From positions 1 to 64,000 of the forward strand of contig JAKUUM010000009.1 in NCBI GenBank assembly GCA_022447065.1: a stretch of 64,000 nucleotides of DNA, written 5' to 3'. Each line of letters starts with the position of its first letter. The first letter of the stretch is position 1. The stretch is from SAR86 cluster bacterium. Lineage in GTDB: Bacteria; Pseudomonadota; Gammaproteobacteria; Magnimaribacterales; Magnimaribacteraceae. The notes below the pieces were generated by a model, which worked only from the letters and a program-made list of their open reading frames with translations, was not told the origin of the DNA and searched no databases. Positions 43,192 to 52,198 of the stretch are shown one piece after another. Made by a program: the position numbers and the translations under genes.

Positions 43192-45495
43192 CTAAGTATG
43201 TCTTTTATCCCAAGTTATTAATAAGGCAGGAAACAGAAGAAGATCTATTATTAACGCTGAGATAAAAGCTATTGATGAAAAAAGTACAAAGCCATGCAGG
43301 GGTATAAAGAAAGCTAGCAATAGAACCAAAAAACCTGCACATAAACTAAGAGCTGTAACGATTAAAGCAAATCCGACAGTTTCGAAAGCATACATCACAG
43401 CCTCTTCAGCTTGAAGATTTTTTTCTCTTTTCGCATGCAGGTATTTGCTCAGAAAGTGTACCGTGAAATCTACAATAATTCCCAAGGTAGTACCCATTCC
43501 TAGGCCTACTAGCATACTAACCTCACCACTTACTAGAGCCCAAATACCGAAACCTACTCCTATGGGCAGGAGATTGGTTACCACAGTTAACATTCCATAT
43601 CGAAGAGACCTAAAGAATAGGATGATAGTTGCAGTTATTAAAACTATGCCTATGGCAAGGGCATAGTAAAACTGTGAGATTAAGTGATTCGTCATAAAGG
43701 CGAATATAGGCCTTATTCCTGTGCCCATAGAAACCATACCTTGGGGCATATTTTCTAACACATACTCATTTACCTTTTGATCGAACTTCCTGTATTCCAA
43801 AGATCCCATTTCTTTTAATGAAGCAACCAATTTAATTGACTTTTTATCTTGGCTAATAGAGTTATTTAAATCTAGACCAAAGGGTAGGGACATCTCGTAG
43901 AAAAAGAGATATTGCGCACTGAGATCAGATTCTTCTGGTATGACATTCCATTGTTCCTCTTTGCCATGAAGAGTTTTGTTAAGATTCTTCATAATCTTTG
44001 AAAGTGAGTTAATGTGCAATACCTCTTCATTTGAAGCCAACCATTCTGAAAACTTGTCTACTTCGAAGAGAAATTTAGGGTCAGACACCAAACTAGTTCT
44101 GTTGGTCAGTTCATAACTTACTGGAAAAGTACCTCCCAACCTTTCACTCAACCATTCAGAGTCGGCAGCCATACTAGTATATCTTTCAGAGTAAAATTTT
44201 AAGGGATTATCATTTGTTTTATTCAATGGTATAAAGGCTATTAAGAAACAGGAAATAACAGGAATGATCACTAATAATTTCTTGTGATTCCTGATACTGA
44301 ATTGTCCTAATTTTCTTGCGATTTGTTTTTGAAAATCTACATTTTTAGATTTTTTAACATTGAAATAACTTACAAGTGGAGCCAATAAAAGAATTGTAAA
44401 AATAAATGCTAAAAATACTCCTACAGCTACTCCATTACCGATACCTCTCAAGGGCTCCAGGGGAGCTAAGTTAAGAGATAAGAATCCTATTGCTGTTGTT
44501 AAAGAAGTAAGAAAAAGGGGCTGTAAATTTAAAGTAAGGCTCTCGATCATGGCTTCTTTACTTTTCCTAGAAGAGCTTAAATTTTGGAAATATAAAGTAA
44601 ATAAATGCACGCAATCAGCAACTGCCAAAGTCGCAATCAAAATAGGGACCATAATGTATGGCTGGGCAATCTCTCCAGTAATAAAACCTATAGAGCCCAT
44701 TGCGCTAACTACACTGATTGAGATAACTAAGAAAGAGCCGATAACAGCAACTAAGCTTCTTAAAAGTAAAAAAAGTGTTAATAAAATTACTAAAATAGCA
44801 GAAAGCATTAACTGGGGCATTTGTGCTTTAAGCAATTTCGGACTGAGGTATTCCATATAGACAATTCCTGAAACTATGAAATCAAGTTCAGGATGGTTTT
44901 TTTCTGCCTCTTCTACGAAACCTAGCAAGTAATTAATAGATTCTTGATATTCGCTTTCTATATCTTTCCTTGGAGGGTCAAAGACTATATTGATTAAAGT
45001 GGTCTTTTTATCTTTAGAAATAATTGCACCATAGGCAAGTTCTTCCTTCTCAATAACCGCCTCTTTTTCTTTGATAGTCTCAAGGTCATAAGAAATAGAC
45101 TCTTCAATAAAAGGCTCAATATATAAATCGTCTTTATCCGCGGTGACATAAGAGTAATTTGACAGAGAATCAACTCTCAATGAATGGGGAGTCTTCCAAG
45201 CTTTTTCTGTTAAACCTTCGATTAAGGACAATACTTTGTGAGTAAAAACGGTTCCTTCTTTTACCCCAATAGCAATTACTACATTATCCATGGAAGAATA
45301 GGTATCTTCTATTCTTAAGTGGGAAGTTGTTAAATCATCATTCTCTGGGAAAAAACTATTTATATCAGGATTAAAATGAATTTTTGAAAGTCCAGGAACT
45401 AATCCTGCAAGAATCAGGAGAGAAAATATAATTGATAGAAACCTAAAGCGGATAATAGTTTCAGCTAAGTGTCTAACTTTCAGGTACTTCTTCAT
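43192..45495 (-). CDS. MMPL/RND-family exporter
   Basis: A 767-residue inner-membrane transporter of the hydrophobe/amphiphile (HAE3, MMPL) type. A membrane helix near residue 20 is followed by a large periplasmic loop (about 40-220, with DINSFFPENDD). Five or six helices to about 390 come next, then a second periplasmic loop and a second helix block to the end. ADCVHLF and GIIVDFTVHFLSKY carry the paired Asp relay of each half. It is third in an operon behind a LolA-like protein and a beta-barrel protein, pointing to lipid or hydrophobic-molecule export across the envelope. Confidence 0.88.
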   Translation of the reverse strand: MKKYLKVRHLAETIIRFRFLSIIFSLLILAGLVPGLSKIHFNPDINSFFPENDDLTTSHLRIEDTYSSMDNVVIAIGVKEGTVFTHKVLSLIEGLTEKAWKTPHSLRVDSLSNYSYVTADKDDLYIEPFIEESISYDLETIKEKEAVIEKEELAYGAIISKDKKTTLINIVFDPPRKDIESEYQESINYLLGFVEEAEKNHPELDFIVSGIVYMEYLSPKLLKAQMPQLMLSAILVILLTLFLLLRSLVAVIGSFLVISISVVSAMGSIGFITGEIAQPYIMVPILIATLAVADCVHLFTLYFQNLSSSRKSKEAMIESLTLNLQPLFLTSLTTAIGFLSLNLAPLEPLRGIGNGVAVGVFLAFIFTILLLAPLVSYFNVKKSKNVDFQKQIARKLGQFSIRNHKKLLVIIPVISCFLIAFIPLNKTNDNPLKFYSERYTSMAADSEWLSERLGGTFPVSYELTNRTSLVSDPKFLFEVDKFSEWLASNEEVLHINSLSKIMKNLNKTLHGKEEQWNVIPEESDLSAQYLFFYEMSLPFGLDLNNSISQDKKSIKLVASLKEMGSLEYRKFDQKVNEYVLENMPQGMVSMGTGIRPIFAFMTNHLISQFYYALAIGIVLITATIILFFRSLRYGMLTVVTNLLPIGVGFGIWALVSGEVSMLVGLGMGTTLGIIVDFTVHFLSKYLHAKREKNLQAEEAVMYAFETVGFALIVTALSLCAGFLVLLLAFFIPLHGFVLFSSIAFISALIIDLLLFPALLITWDKRHT

Positions 45496-45499
45496 ATAT

Positions 45500-46705
45500 C
45501 TAATTACCTAAATAGTAGATAAATTCAAATCTAGCAAAATCATCTTGTTTTAAGTATTCAAACGTTTTTTGAACACTGTTTGAATTAGTCCCCTCATTAA
45601 AATAAACAGATTCAAAGGAGAGCCTGCAACAATTTCTGACTCTTCTTGAAGCTTCCACAAAAACATTAGTTTCTCCAGTTTCTTCATTCCGTATAACCCC
45701 AGAAAGGATTTGGGAATCATACAGGTCGTTAAACGTTAATCTTGCCCCTAAGGCTATAGGCGAATCTTTATACCTATCGTCATGATTGAATTCAAAGAGC
45801 CACCCTAAGTCGAGACTTGAACTCAATATTCCAACTTGTGTGTATTCAAAACCGGCTGTAGCTGCTGAAAATCTATCGCCTTGTCCCGATCTACTAATTG
45901 CTTCAAGCTTAAAAGCTAATCCACCTACGATGTACAAGACTTCTAGGCCTGTTTGGTCAATAACTTCATAATAAGGAATTATCAGATTCGTATTGTTCTT
46001 TAATGCAGCTTTAAATTCAGGTTCTCTGGAGGTTCCAGAAAAATGGGAAAGAGCCAACTCTAGATCCTGATAGTATTGACTCCATCTAATTGCAAAATCA
46101 GTTCTCAAGTTTTCTGCACTAGACTCATATTGTGCTGAATTTCGATCTATGGGAAAAGGGAGCCTTAGCCTTCCTTTTTCACCAGCAAAAGTTCTTTCTC
46201 TGAAGCCTATAAGGACGTAGAGATCGAGAGTACCCCATTCTCTTTCTAAAGAGAGATTAATCATTGGTTGGCCCAACTTATCTTCACCATCAAAACTCTC
46301 AACTTGATCGGTTTGATTAATTATATCCACCCGATGCACAGTTTCTGTTACTCCCCAAAAGTCTCTTCTTATTCCTATCCTTGTTTCATAAGAATCTTGT
46401 ACTTTGACTAAACTAAAATCTTGAATATCAAAAAGATTTCTCTCATTATCGACAGAGTCTCTTCTAATTTTTGGTTTAAAGGTAAAAGAAGTTTTTTGGT
46501 CTTCCGATTCAAAATAAAATTCTGGCGATAGTGTAAATGAAGAATGACTTTTATCTTGTCCAAACAAACCTTCTTCTACAAAGTATCTATTTTCATAGGA
46601 AGCTTCTCCATATATTTCAACTTCGGCTAAAACTGCATTACAAAAAGAAATAAATAGAATTATTCGAACAACACGTGAACCTCTCCTTAAAAGGTAGGAA
46701 ATCAT
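45500..46705 (-). CDS. Outer-membrane beta-barrel protein (DUF1302-like context)
   Basis: A 401-residue exported protein. A signal peptide at about 8-27 precedes alternating strands rich in aromatic residues: YGEASYENRYFVEEG, SFTLSPEFYFES, TRIGIRRDFWGVTE, FEFIYYLGN as the last strand. This pattern indicates a beta-barrel. It lies between a LolA-like gene and the MMPL exporter, the position DUF1302 barrels usually hold in such operons; I am not sure it belongs to that family. No enzymatic residues are visible. Confidence 0.7.
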   Translation of the reverse strand: MISYLLRRGSRVVRIILFISFCNAVLAEVEIYGEASYENRYFVEEGLFGQDKSHSSFTLSPEFYFESEDQKTSFTFKPKIRRDSVDNERNLFDIQDFSLVKVQDSYETRIGIRRDFWGVTETVHRVDIINQTDQVESFDGEDKLGQPMINLSLEREWGTLDLYVLIGFRERTFAGEKGRLRLPFPIDRNSAQYESSAENLRTDFAIRWSQYYQDLELALSHFSGTSREPEFKAALKNNTNLIIPYYEVIDQTGLEVLYIVGGLAFKLEAISRSGQGDRFSAATAGFEYTQVGILSSSLDLGWLFEFNHDDRYKDSPIALGARLTFNDLYDSQILSGVIRNEETGETNVFVEASRRVRNCCRLSFESVYFNEGTNSNSVQKTFEYLKQDDFARFEFIYYLGN

Positions 46706-47491
46706 TTATTTTGATCTTTTTAGACTATTCTGAGTAAAGTCTTTTTCTGATAATCCAGTATTAAAAGTCATTTCTTCAAAAAATAAGGTAGTTGTTTTAT
46801 TTGTTTGATGGTTAATCATATGAATTTCATTGGGTCGCCAAAATTTATTAAGATATTTTTTATACCCCTTAAAAATCTGAGTTTTCAGATGGAAAGATTT
46901 CCTATCATAGTGATGAATCTGGAGAATCACAGAATCTGTCTTGTCTATCCAAACAATTTGTTTGGTATAACCAGAATAAGGATCAAGGGGGATTCTTTTA
47001 ATAACATAGCATCCCTTTCCCTCAAGGTCTTCATCTCTTAGGTACTTATAAGTGTATTTTTCGATTTCTTGAAAAGACAAATCTTCTAGTGAAAATTCAC
47101 TGCCTAAGAAAGGTCCTGTTCTGTTTTTAGACGCAACTCTTTTGACTCTTTTAAGAGCCGGAAGATAAAGCCATTGTTCATCAGATCCTACTTTGTGAGC
47201 ATAGCTTAAAACCGCTACTCCACGAACGTCTCTAGGACTATCAAAAACAATCAGACTTTTATCTCCATCATTTGGAACTTCAAGTAGTTTCATTTTCATC
47301 TTTCTTTCGGTAACAAAGCCTTTTCTGTTTTTTAAAAGCATTTTAAGGTTTGTTTGACTATCTCCAAACCCAGAAAAATTCTTATCTGTTGCTAAAGCAA
47401 TCTCTAGACCTCGATCAAAATCATCAGCATTAGTGAAATTCAGAAAAATAAATAGAGAGACAAAAAGGAAGTGCTTAAAAAGTTTTCGCAT
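46706..47491 (-). CDS. Outer membrane lipoprotein-sorting (LolA-like) protein
   Basis: A 261-residue periplasmic protein with a signal peptide (1 to about 22). MKMKLLEVPNDGDKSLIVFDSPRDVRGVAVLSY and DEQWLYLPALKRVKRVAS, with FLGSEFSLEDL, are hallmarks of the LolA-like protein partnering MMPL exporters (outer membrane lipoprotein-sorting protein). It likely shuttles lipid between the MMPL protein and the outer membrane. First gene of a three-gene operon, with the barrel gene starting 1 base after its stop. Confidence 0.88.
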   Translation of the reverse strand: MRKLFKHFLFVSLFIFLNFTNADDFDRGLEIALATDKNFSGFGDSQTNLKMLLKNRKGFVTERKMKMKLLEVPNDGDKSLIVFDSPRDVRGVAVLSYAHKVGSDEQWLYLPALKRVKRVASKNRTGPFLGSEFSLEDLSFQEIEKYTYKYLRDEDLEGKGCYVIKRIPLDPYSGYTKQIVWIDKTDSVILQIHHYDRKSFHLKTQIFKGYKKYLNKFWRPNEIHMINHQTNKTTTLFFEEMTFNTGLSEKDFTQNSLKRSK

Positions 47492-47605
47492 CTTACATAT
47501 ATTCTATCTTTTTTTTAGATTTATGAATGCAAGTATTAAACTGAGTTGCATCATAATCAACACACGTTATAGTTATTCTCTTTTCTAAATATTCGAGGAG
47601 AGAAA

Positions 47606-48583
47606 ATGCTTAAGACACGAATCACAAAATTATTTGGGATTAAACATCCAATCATACAAGGTGGAATGCAATGGGTAGGGACAGGAGAACTGGTTTCTGC
47701 TGTGGCAAATGCCGGGGCTTTGGGAATCCTAACAGCTTTGACCCAACCTACTCCAGAAGCTTTAGGAAAAGAGATTGAGAGAACTCGTGAGATGACGGAT
47801 CAACCTTTTGGAGTTAACTTAACTATATTGCCTGCTATTACACCTCCTCCATATGAGGAATATGCTCAAGCTATAGTTGGGTCAGGTATAAAAATAGTGG
47901 AGACAGCAGGTAGAAGCCCAGAGCCTTTTATGGAACTCTTCAAAGCATACGATGTTAAGGTGATTCATAAATGTACTTCAGTTAGGCATTCCTTGAAGGC
48001 TCAATCCGTTGGTTGTGATGCCGTCACTATTGATGGATTTGAGTGTGCTGGTCATCCAGGAGAAGATGATATTCCTTCCTTAGTTTTACTTCCTCAAGCA
48101 GCTGAAGCTTTAGATATCCCTGTTGTTGGCTGCGGAGGTTTTAGTGATGCAAAAAGTCTGGTTGCTGCTCTAGCGTTGGGAGCAGAAGGTATAGCAATGG
48201 GTACAAGGTTTATGGCTACTAAGGAATCTTTGATTCATCAGAATGTTAAAGACAAGATGACGGAAGCGGATGAACGCTCTACGAACTTAATGTTTAGGAC
48301 CATGCGTAATACTGCAAGGGTTTTCAAAAATACGATTTCTGACCAGGTAGTTGAGATAGAATCAACTGGGACTTCAACTTTTGAAGATGTTAAAGATTTA
48401 GTAGCAGGACAAAGGGGAAGGGGAGTTTTTGAGGTAGGCGATCTTGAAGCGGGTATATGGTCGGCGGGTATCTCGGTGGCAAGAGTTAAAGACGTACCTA
48501 CATGCGAGGAACTGGTATCCAGATTGGTTTCAGATGCTGAAGCTATTATGGATGGGAGATTAAAAGAAGTTAGAGCCTCATAA
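47606..48583 (+). CDS. Nitronate monooxygenase family FMN protein
   Basis: A 325-residue TIM-barrel flavoprotein. It begins RITKLFGIKHPIIQGGMQWVGTGELVSAVANAGALG, the family's FMN-binding start; DAVTIDGFECAGHPGED carries the catalytic His, and VVGCGGFSDA with GAEGIAMGTRFMAT form the phosphate site. The reaction is oxidation of alkyl nitronates such as propionate-3-nitronate, though the wider 2-nitropropane-dioxygenase-like family has other roles. A GAGGAGAG ribosome site precedes the ATG. DUF1330 protein follows 10 bases later. Confidence 0.9.
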   Translation: MLKTRITKLFGIKHPIIQGGMQWVGTGELVSAVANAGALGILTALTQPTPEALGKEIERTREMTDQPFGVNLTILPAITPPPYEEYAQAIVGSGIKIVETAGRSPEPFMELFKAYDVKVIHKCTSVRHSLKAQSVGCDAVTIDGFECAGHPGEDDIPSLVLLPQAAEALDIPVVGCGGFSDAKSLVAALALGAEGIAMGTRFMATKESLIHQNVKDKMTEADERSTNLMFRTMRNTARVFKNTISDQVVEIESTGTSTFEDVKDLVAGQRGRGVFEVGDLEAGIWSAGISVARVKDVPTCEELVSRLVSDAEAIMDGRLKEVRAS

Positions 48584-48593
48584 AGAGAATTTT

Positions 48594-48908
48594 ATGGAAG
48601 AGGTGGAAGTATTTTTCATAGCCAACTTAAACATTGTTGATAAGGAAGCATATCGAAAATACGAACAAGGTTTCTTTCCCATCCTAAAAAAACACGGTGG
48701 AGAATTCATTACTTACGATGATTCAATTGAGCATCTTGAAGGGGACAGTCCTTTAAGCGGAAGAGTGGTGATATTTAAATTTCCTTCAGAAACAGCAGCA
48801 AAAACTTGGTATAACGATCCCGAGTATCAAGCGTTATCCGAGTTTAGAAAAAAGGGTGCTCCATTGGTTTCCCTAACAATGGTAAAGGGTTTGCCTCCAA
48901 GGAATTAA
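48594..48908 (+). CDS. DUF1330 family protein
   Basis: A 104-residue ferredoxin-like-fold (dimeric alpha/beta barrel) protein. VDKEAYRKYEQGFFPILKKHGGEFITYDD at residues 17-45 and GRVVIFKFPSETAAKTWYNDPEYQAL at 60-85 are diagnostic of DUF1330. The function is unknown; it is probably co-transcribed with the nitronate monooxygenase and may act on or bind small molecules. It converges with the hydrolase gene with a 3-base gap. Confidence 0.87.
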   Translation: MEEVEVFFIANLNIVDKEAYRKYEQGFFPILKKHGGEFITYDDSIEHLEGDSPLSGRVVIFKFPSETAAKTWYNDPEYQALSEFRKKGAPLVSLTMVKGLPPRN

Positions 48909-48911
48909 GAA

Positions 48912-49790
48912 TTACCAGCCTTTAATAATTTTCTTTATTGATTGAGCCAATTCAATAGGCTTGTCTAATAAAACATGGTGATGAGCTCCCTTAATTTCTA
49001 TCATTGGAGCGTCTTTTTTAAGCTTAGATTTAGTGTAGTCAAGAATGGGTTCAGTAACCAGACGACTGTGTTCTCCGTATATATATCCTAAAGCACAAGA
49101 GAGATCTAAGGCATGATTTTTGGGCATGGTAGTAAAACCTAGCTTCTTGAATAAAGTATCATCAAACTTCCACTCATAACCTGCTTTAACTTTCTCTACC
49201 GAATGATTTGCAATGTAATCAAGAACAAAAGAAAAGGTTGTAGGTTGGTCTGGGGTTAGCCTAAATCTTTCTAAGATGGTGTCCATATCAGGATAGGTCT
49301 TTTTTTTCCTAATGGGTCCACTGCTTTGGTGATGGGAATAATCAAAATTTGGTGGTCGGAGAGGGGAATCGATCATTATTACTCCTTTTACTGATCCTGA
49401 TGAAAGGTTAGCTGCATGGATACTCATATAACCTCCTAAGCTATGCCCACACACAATAGGCGATGAAGATCTTTGGTTAAAAAAACCTGAATCTTCTGCT
49501 ACAGCAAGGATTTCCTTACCAAAAACTTCTGGACTATAATTTTCACGATGATCGCTATCGCCCATCCCCGAAAGGTCAATCGCACTAACTTCAAACTGGT
49601 CCATTAGAAGGGGAGCTATAAAATCCCACCAGTGAGAATGAGCTCCACTACCGTGAACCAACACAATTCCTGGGTTAGTAGATTCTCCCCATTTTTGATA
49701 ATAAATGTTGGCATCTAAAACTTCTATTGTGTGTTCTGACTTTGGTTCAGAAATTAGTTTTTTAAACAAATTTTCAGTTAAATGATCCAT
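48912..49790 (-). CDS. Alpha/beta hydrolase
   Basis: A 292-residue alpha/beta-fold hydrolase. The oxyanion/cap start is VLVHGSGAHSHWWDF near 45 and the nucleophile elbow CGHSLGGYMS has Ser near 120. The catalytic His lies in GAHHHVLLDKP near the C terminus, with an Asp probably earlier. Ser nucleophile distinguishes it from the dehalogenase at 42.3 kb. Likely an esterase or C-C hydrolase; substrate unknown. Confidence 0.88.
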   Translation of the reverse strand: MDHLTENLFKKLISEPKSEHTIEVLDANIYYQKWGESTNPGIVLVHGSGAHSHWWDFIAPLLMDQFEVSAIDLSGMGDSDHRENYSPEVFGKEILAVAEDSGFFNQRSSSPIVCGHSLGGYMSIHAANLSSGSVKGVIMIDSPLRPPNFDYSHHQSSGPIRKKKTYPDMDTILERFRLTPDQPTTFSFVLDYIANHSVEKVKAGYEWKFDDTLFKKLGFTTMPKNHALDLSCALGYIYGEHSRLVTEPILDYTKSKLKKDAPMIEIKGAHHHVLLDKPIELAQSIKKIIKGW

Positions 49791-49868
49791 ATTTGCTCTC
49801 CTTTAGCAAAAATTTTAGTCATCGTATTTTTTTCAATTCGGTAGTCTATACCAATCGCTTAAAGCATA

Positions 49869-50726
49869 ATGAAAATTATGAATGATCGTTTAAAACAAAT
49901 TAATCATCGATTGGCTGATCCAAACGATGAGCCAGCTGTACCAAAACCTGCAGCAACTGTTTTATTGGTTAGGGATGTTGAAGAAAGGGGTATAGAGGTC
50001 TTCCTAATAGAGAGGGCTGCAAAAACTAACTTTGGCGGAGCATACGTTTTCCCAGGAGGTAAAGTTGATCTAGAAGATGCTTCAGGCCATTTAAGTGAAA
50101 TTTGTAAAGGTACTAGCGATAAACAAGCTTCAGCAGCATTGGGTATTAAAGAAGGAGGATTGTCCTATTGGGTGGCTTGTATAAGGGAGTGTTTTGAGGA
50201 AGCAGGAATTTTACTCGCTTACAGGAGTGACAGCAGAAACTTTGATCCAGAGGATCAAGAAGAAAATCTAAGATTTGTAAGCTACAGGAATAGGTTGAAT
50301 GAAGGCGAACCTGTTTTAGCAGAGATGTGTAAAAAGGAAGAATTGTTTTTGGCCACTGATAGGTTGGCTTATCTCTCTCATTGGATTACACCTAAAGTTG
50401 AGAAAAGAAGGTACAACACTCGGTTTTTTGTTGCTCAAGCGCCAGCAGGTCAGGATGCCATACACGACGGGTCAGAAAGTGTTAACAGTGTTTGGATTAA
50501 GCCCGAGGAAGCTTTGAAACAACAAAAGAAAGGAAAATTATTAATGATCATGCCGACCATGAAAAATTTAGAAAGTATTTGTGGATATGACAACAGCAAA
50601 GAGCTTTTAGAGGATAAGAATTCAATAAATCCTTATGATATTGCCACTATAGAACCTAAATTCTTTATGAAGGATGGAAAATATGTAGGTCTGTTGCCTG
50701 GAGAGAAGGGTTACGAAGACCATTAA
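49869..50726 (+). CDS. NUDIX hydrolase
   Basis: A 285-residue NUDIX protein with the Nudix box spread out by an insertion: VFPGGKVD near residue 58 and IRECFEEAGILLA near 107. This gap and the length resemble NUDT19-like acyl-CoA diphosphatases. The first ATG is used, but a second ATG four codons on (49878) is possible since no ribosome site decides. The MBL-fold gene follows 6 bases later, so the two are probably co-transcribed. Confidence 0.87.
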   Translation: MKIMNDRLKQINHRLADPNDEPAVPKPAATVLLVRDVEERGIEVFLIERAAKTNFGGAYVFPGGKVDLEDASGHLSEICKGTSDKQASAALGIKEGGLSYWVACIRECFEEAGILLAYRSDSRNFDPEDQEENLRFVSYRNRLNEGEPVLAEMCKKEELFLATDRLAYLSHWITPKVEKRRYNTRFFVAQAPAGQDAIHDGSESVNSVWIKPEEALKQQKKGKLLMIMPTMKNLESICGYDNSKELLEDKNSINPYDIATIEPKFFMKDGKYVGLLPGEKGYEDH

Positions 50727-50732
50727 TCTCAA

Positions 50733-51560
50733 ATGCAACAAGAAGTAATACAACAAGTAACTCCTCTAGTAAGAAGAATCACCGCAGCAAACCCAAGTGT
50801 TTTTACTGGACCAGGAACCAACACTTATTTGGTTGGTAATAAAGAAGATGTAACTGTAATAGACCCGGGGCCTGCATTAGCTAAGCACATTGATGCTATC
50901 ACTGAGTCTTCGGAAAACTTAGCTCGAATACTCGTAACTCACACTCATCCAGATCACTCACCGGGAGTTAAACTTCTGCAAGATAAAATCGATATTCCCG
51001 CTTATGGTTTTATAACTAAAACAACTGAGAACCAAGATCCTTCCTTCAAACCTGAAAAAATTCTTTCTCATGGTGAAGTTATTAAGAGAGATGGTTACAG
51101 TTTGGAGGTTATTCATACCCCGGGACACGCTTCTAATCATCTCTGTTATTTACTCCTGGAGGAGAAACTTTTATTTACCGGTGATCATATTATGAATGGT
51201 TCAACAGTTGTTATTTCTCCACCTGATGGGAATATGCAAGATTATTTAGATTCTTTAGAAAAACTAAAAAACTATGATCTCAAAAATATTGCTCCTGGTC
51301 ATGGAGAACTATTACCTAATCCACATTCAGTTGCTGATTGGATTATTGATCATAGACTGGAAAGAGAAAATAAGGTATTAAATGCAATTAAAGAAGCAGG
51401 GTCAGGTAATCCAGATTCTTTGGTTAAAGCTGTTTATGATGATGTAGATGCTTCCTTATTTCCTATAGCAAAATGGTCTCTTGAAGCTCACTTAATTAAA
51501 TTAGAGACTGAAGAAAGAATCTACAAAGAAGGAAATAAGTTTTTCTGGAAAGAAAGTTAA
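50733..51560 (+). CDS. MBL-fold metallohydrolase (LACTB2-like)
   Basis: A 275-residue metallo-beta-lactamase-fold protein. The zinc motif is [10 protein letters not shown] near residue 70; [12 protein letters not shown] and FTGDHIM give further ligands, and APGHGEL near the end of the core domain is the last His. A C-terminal winged-helix-like segment (about 205-270) makes it resemble LACTB2-type RNases or MBL thioesterases. Its 3' end overlaps convergent msrA by 4 bases. Confidence 0.88.
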   Translation: MQQEVIQQVTPLVRRITAANPSVFTGPGTNTYLVGNKEDVTVIDPGPALAKHIDAITESSENLARILVTHTHPDHSPGVKLLQDKIDIPAYGFITKTTENQDPSFKPEKILSHGEVIKRDGYSLEVIHTPGHASNHLCYLLLEEKLLFTGDHIMNGSTVVISPPDGNMQDYLDSLEKLKNYDLKNIAPGHGELLPNPHSVADWIIDHRLERENKVLNAIKEAGSGNPDSLVKAVYDDVDASLFPIAKWSLEAHLIKLETEERIYKEGNKFFWKES

Positions 51561-52198
51561 CTTAACTTGATACCGGTGCCATCCACACCACAATAGCCAT
51601 CAGGATTTTTAGCTAAGTATTGTTGGTGATTATGTTCCGCGTAATAAAACCTACCAGCTTCAATTATTTCTGTGGTGATAGATCCAAATCCGTTTTTATT
51701 AAGTTCTTTCTGATATAAATTTCTGGTTTTAAGAGATGAGTCCTTTTGTTCTTCTGTTAAATAGTAGATCCCAGACCTATATTGTGTTCCCACATCTCCT
51801 CCTTGTCTCATTCCTTGTGTAGGATCATGCTGTTCCCAAAAGGTTATTAATAATTCGTCATAGGAAATCTTCTTTGGATCATAGATAACTAGTACAGCTT
51901 CATTATGACCAGTGAAACCCGTGCAAACCTCTCGATAGGTTGGATTCATTGTCATTCCTCCCGAATAACCCACTGCGGTTGTATAAACGCCTTCTGTCTC
52001 CCAGAATTTTCTTTCTACTCCCCAGAAACAACCCATTCCAAAAATTGCGTCTTCATATCCCTCTGGGAAAGGTCCCTTTAAGGGAGTGCCTTTTACAAAA
52101 TGTTCTTCAGGAACTTCCATCTCTTCACTTCTACCCGGCAGGGCCTCGGAACTAGAAGGGAGAATGGATTTTTTATTTATAAGGTCTATCAAGGACAT
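51557..52198 (-). CDS. msrA: Peptide methionine sulfoxide reductase MsrA
   Basis: A 213-residue reductase repairing methionine-S-sulfoxide. The catalytic motif [10 protein letters not shown] is near residue 56, followed by [23 protein letters not shown], and [27 protein letters not shown], the full MsrA signature. The recycling Cys is near the C terminus in GYCG. Length resembles the E. coli enzyme (212). It starts at the last base of the acs stop codon. Confidence 0.96.
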   Translation of the reverse strand: MSLIDLINKKSILPSSSEALPGRSEEMEVPEEHFVKGTPLKGPFPEGYEDAIFGMGCFWGVERKFWETEGVYTTAVGYSGGMTMNPTYREVCTGFTGHNEAVLVIYDPKKISYDELLITFWEQHDPTQGMRQGGDVGTQYRSGIYYLTEEQKDSSLKTRNLYQKELNKNGFGSITTEIIEAGRFYYAEHNHQQYLAKNPDGYCGVDGTGIKLS

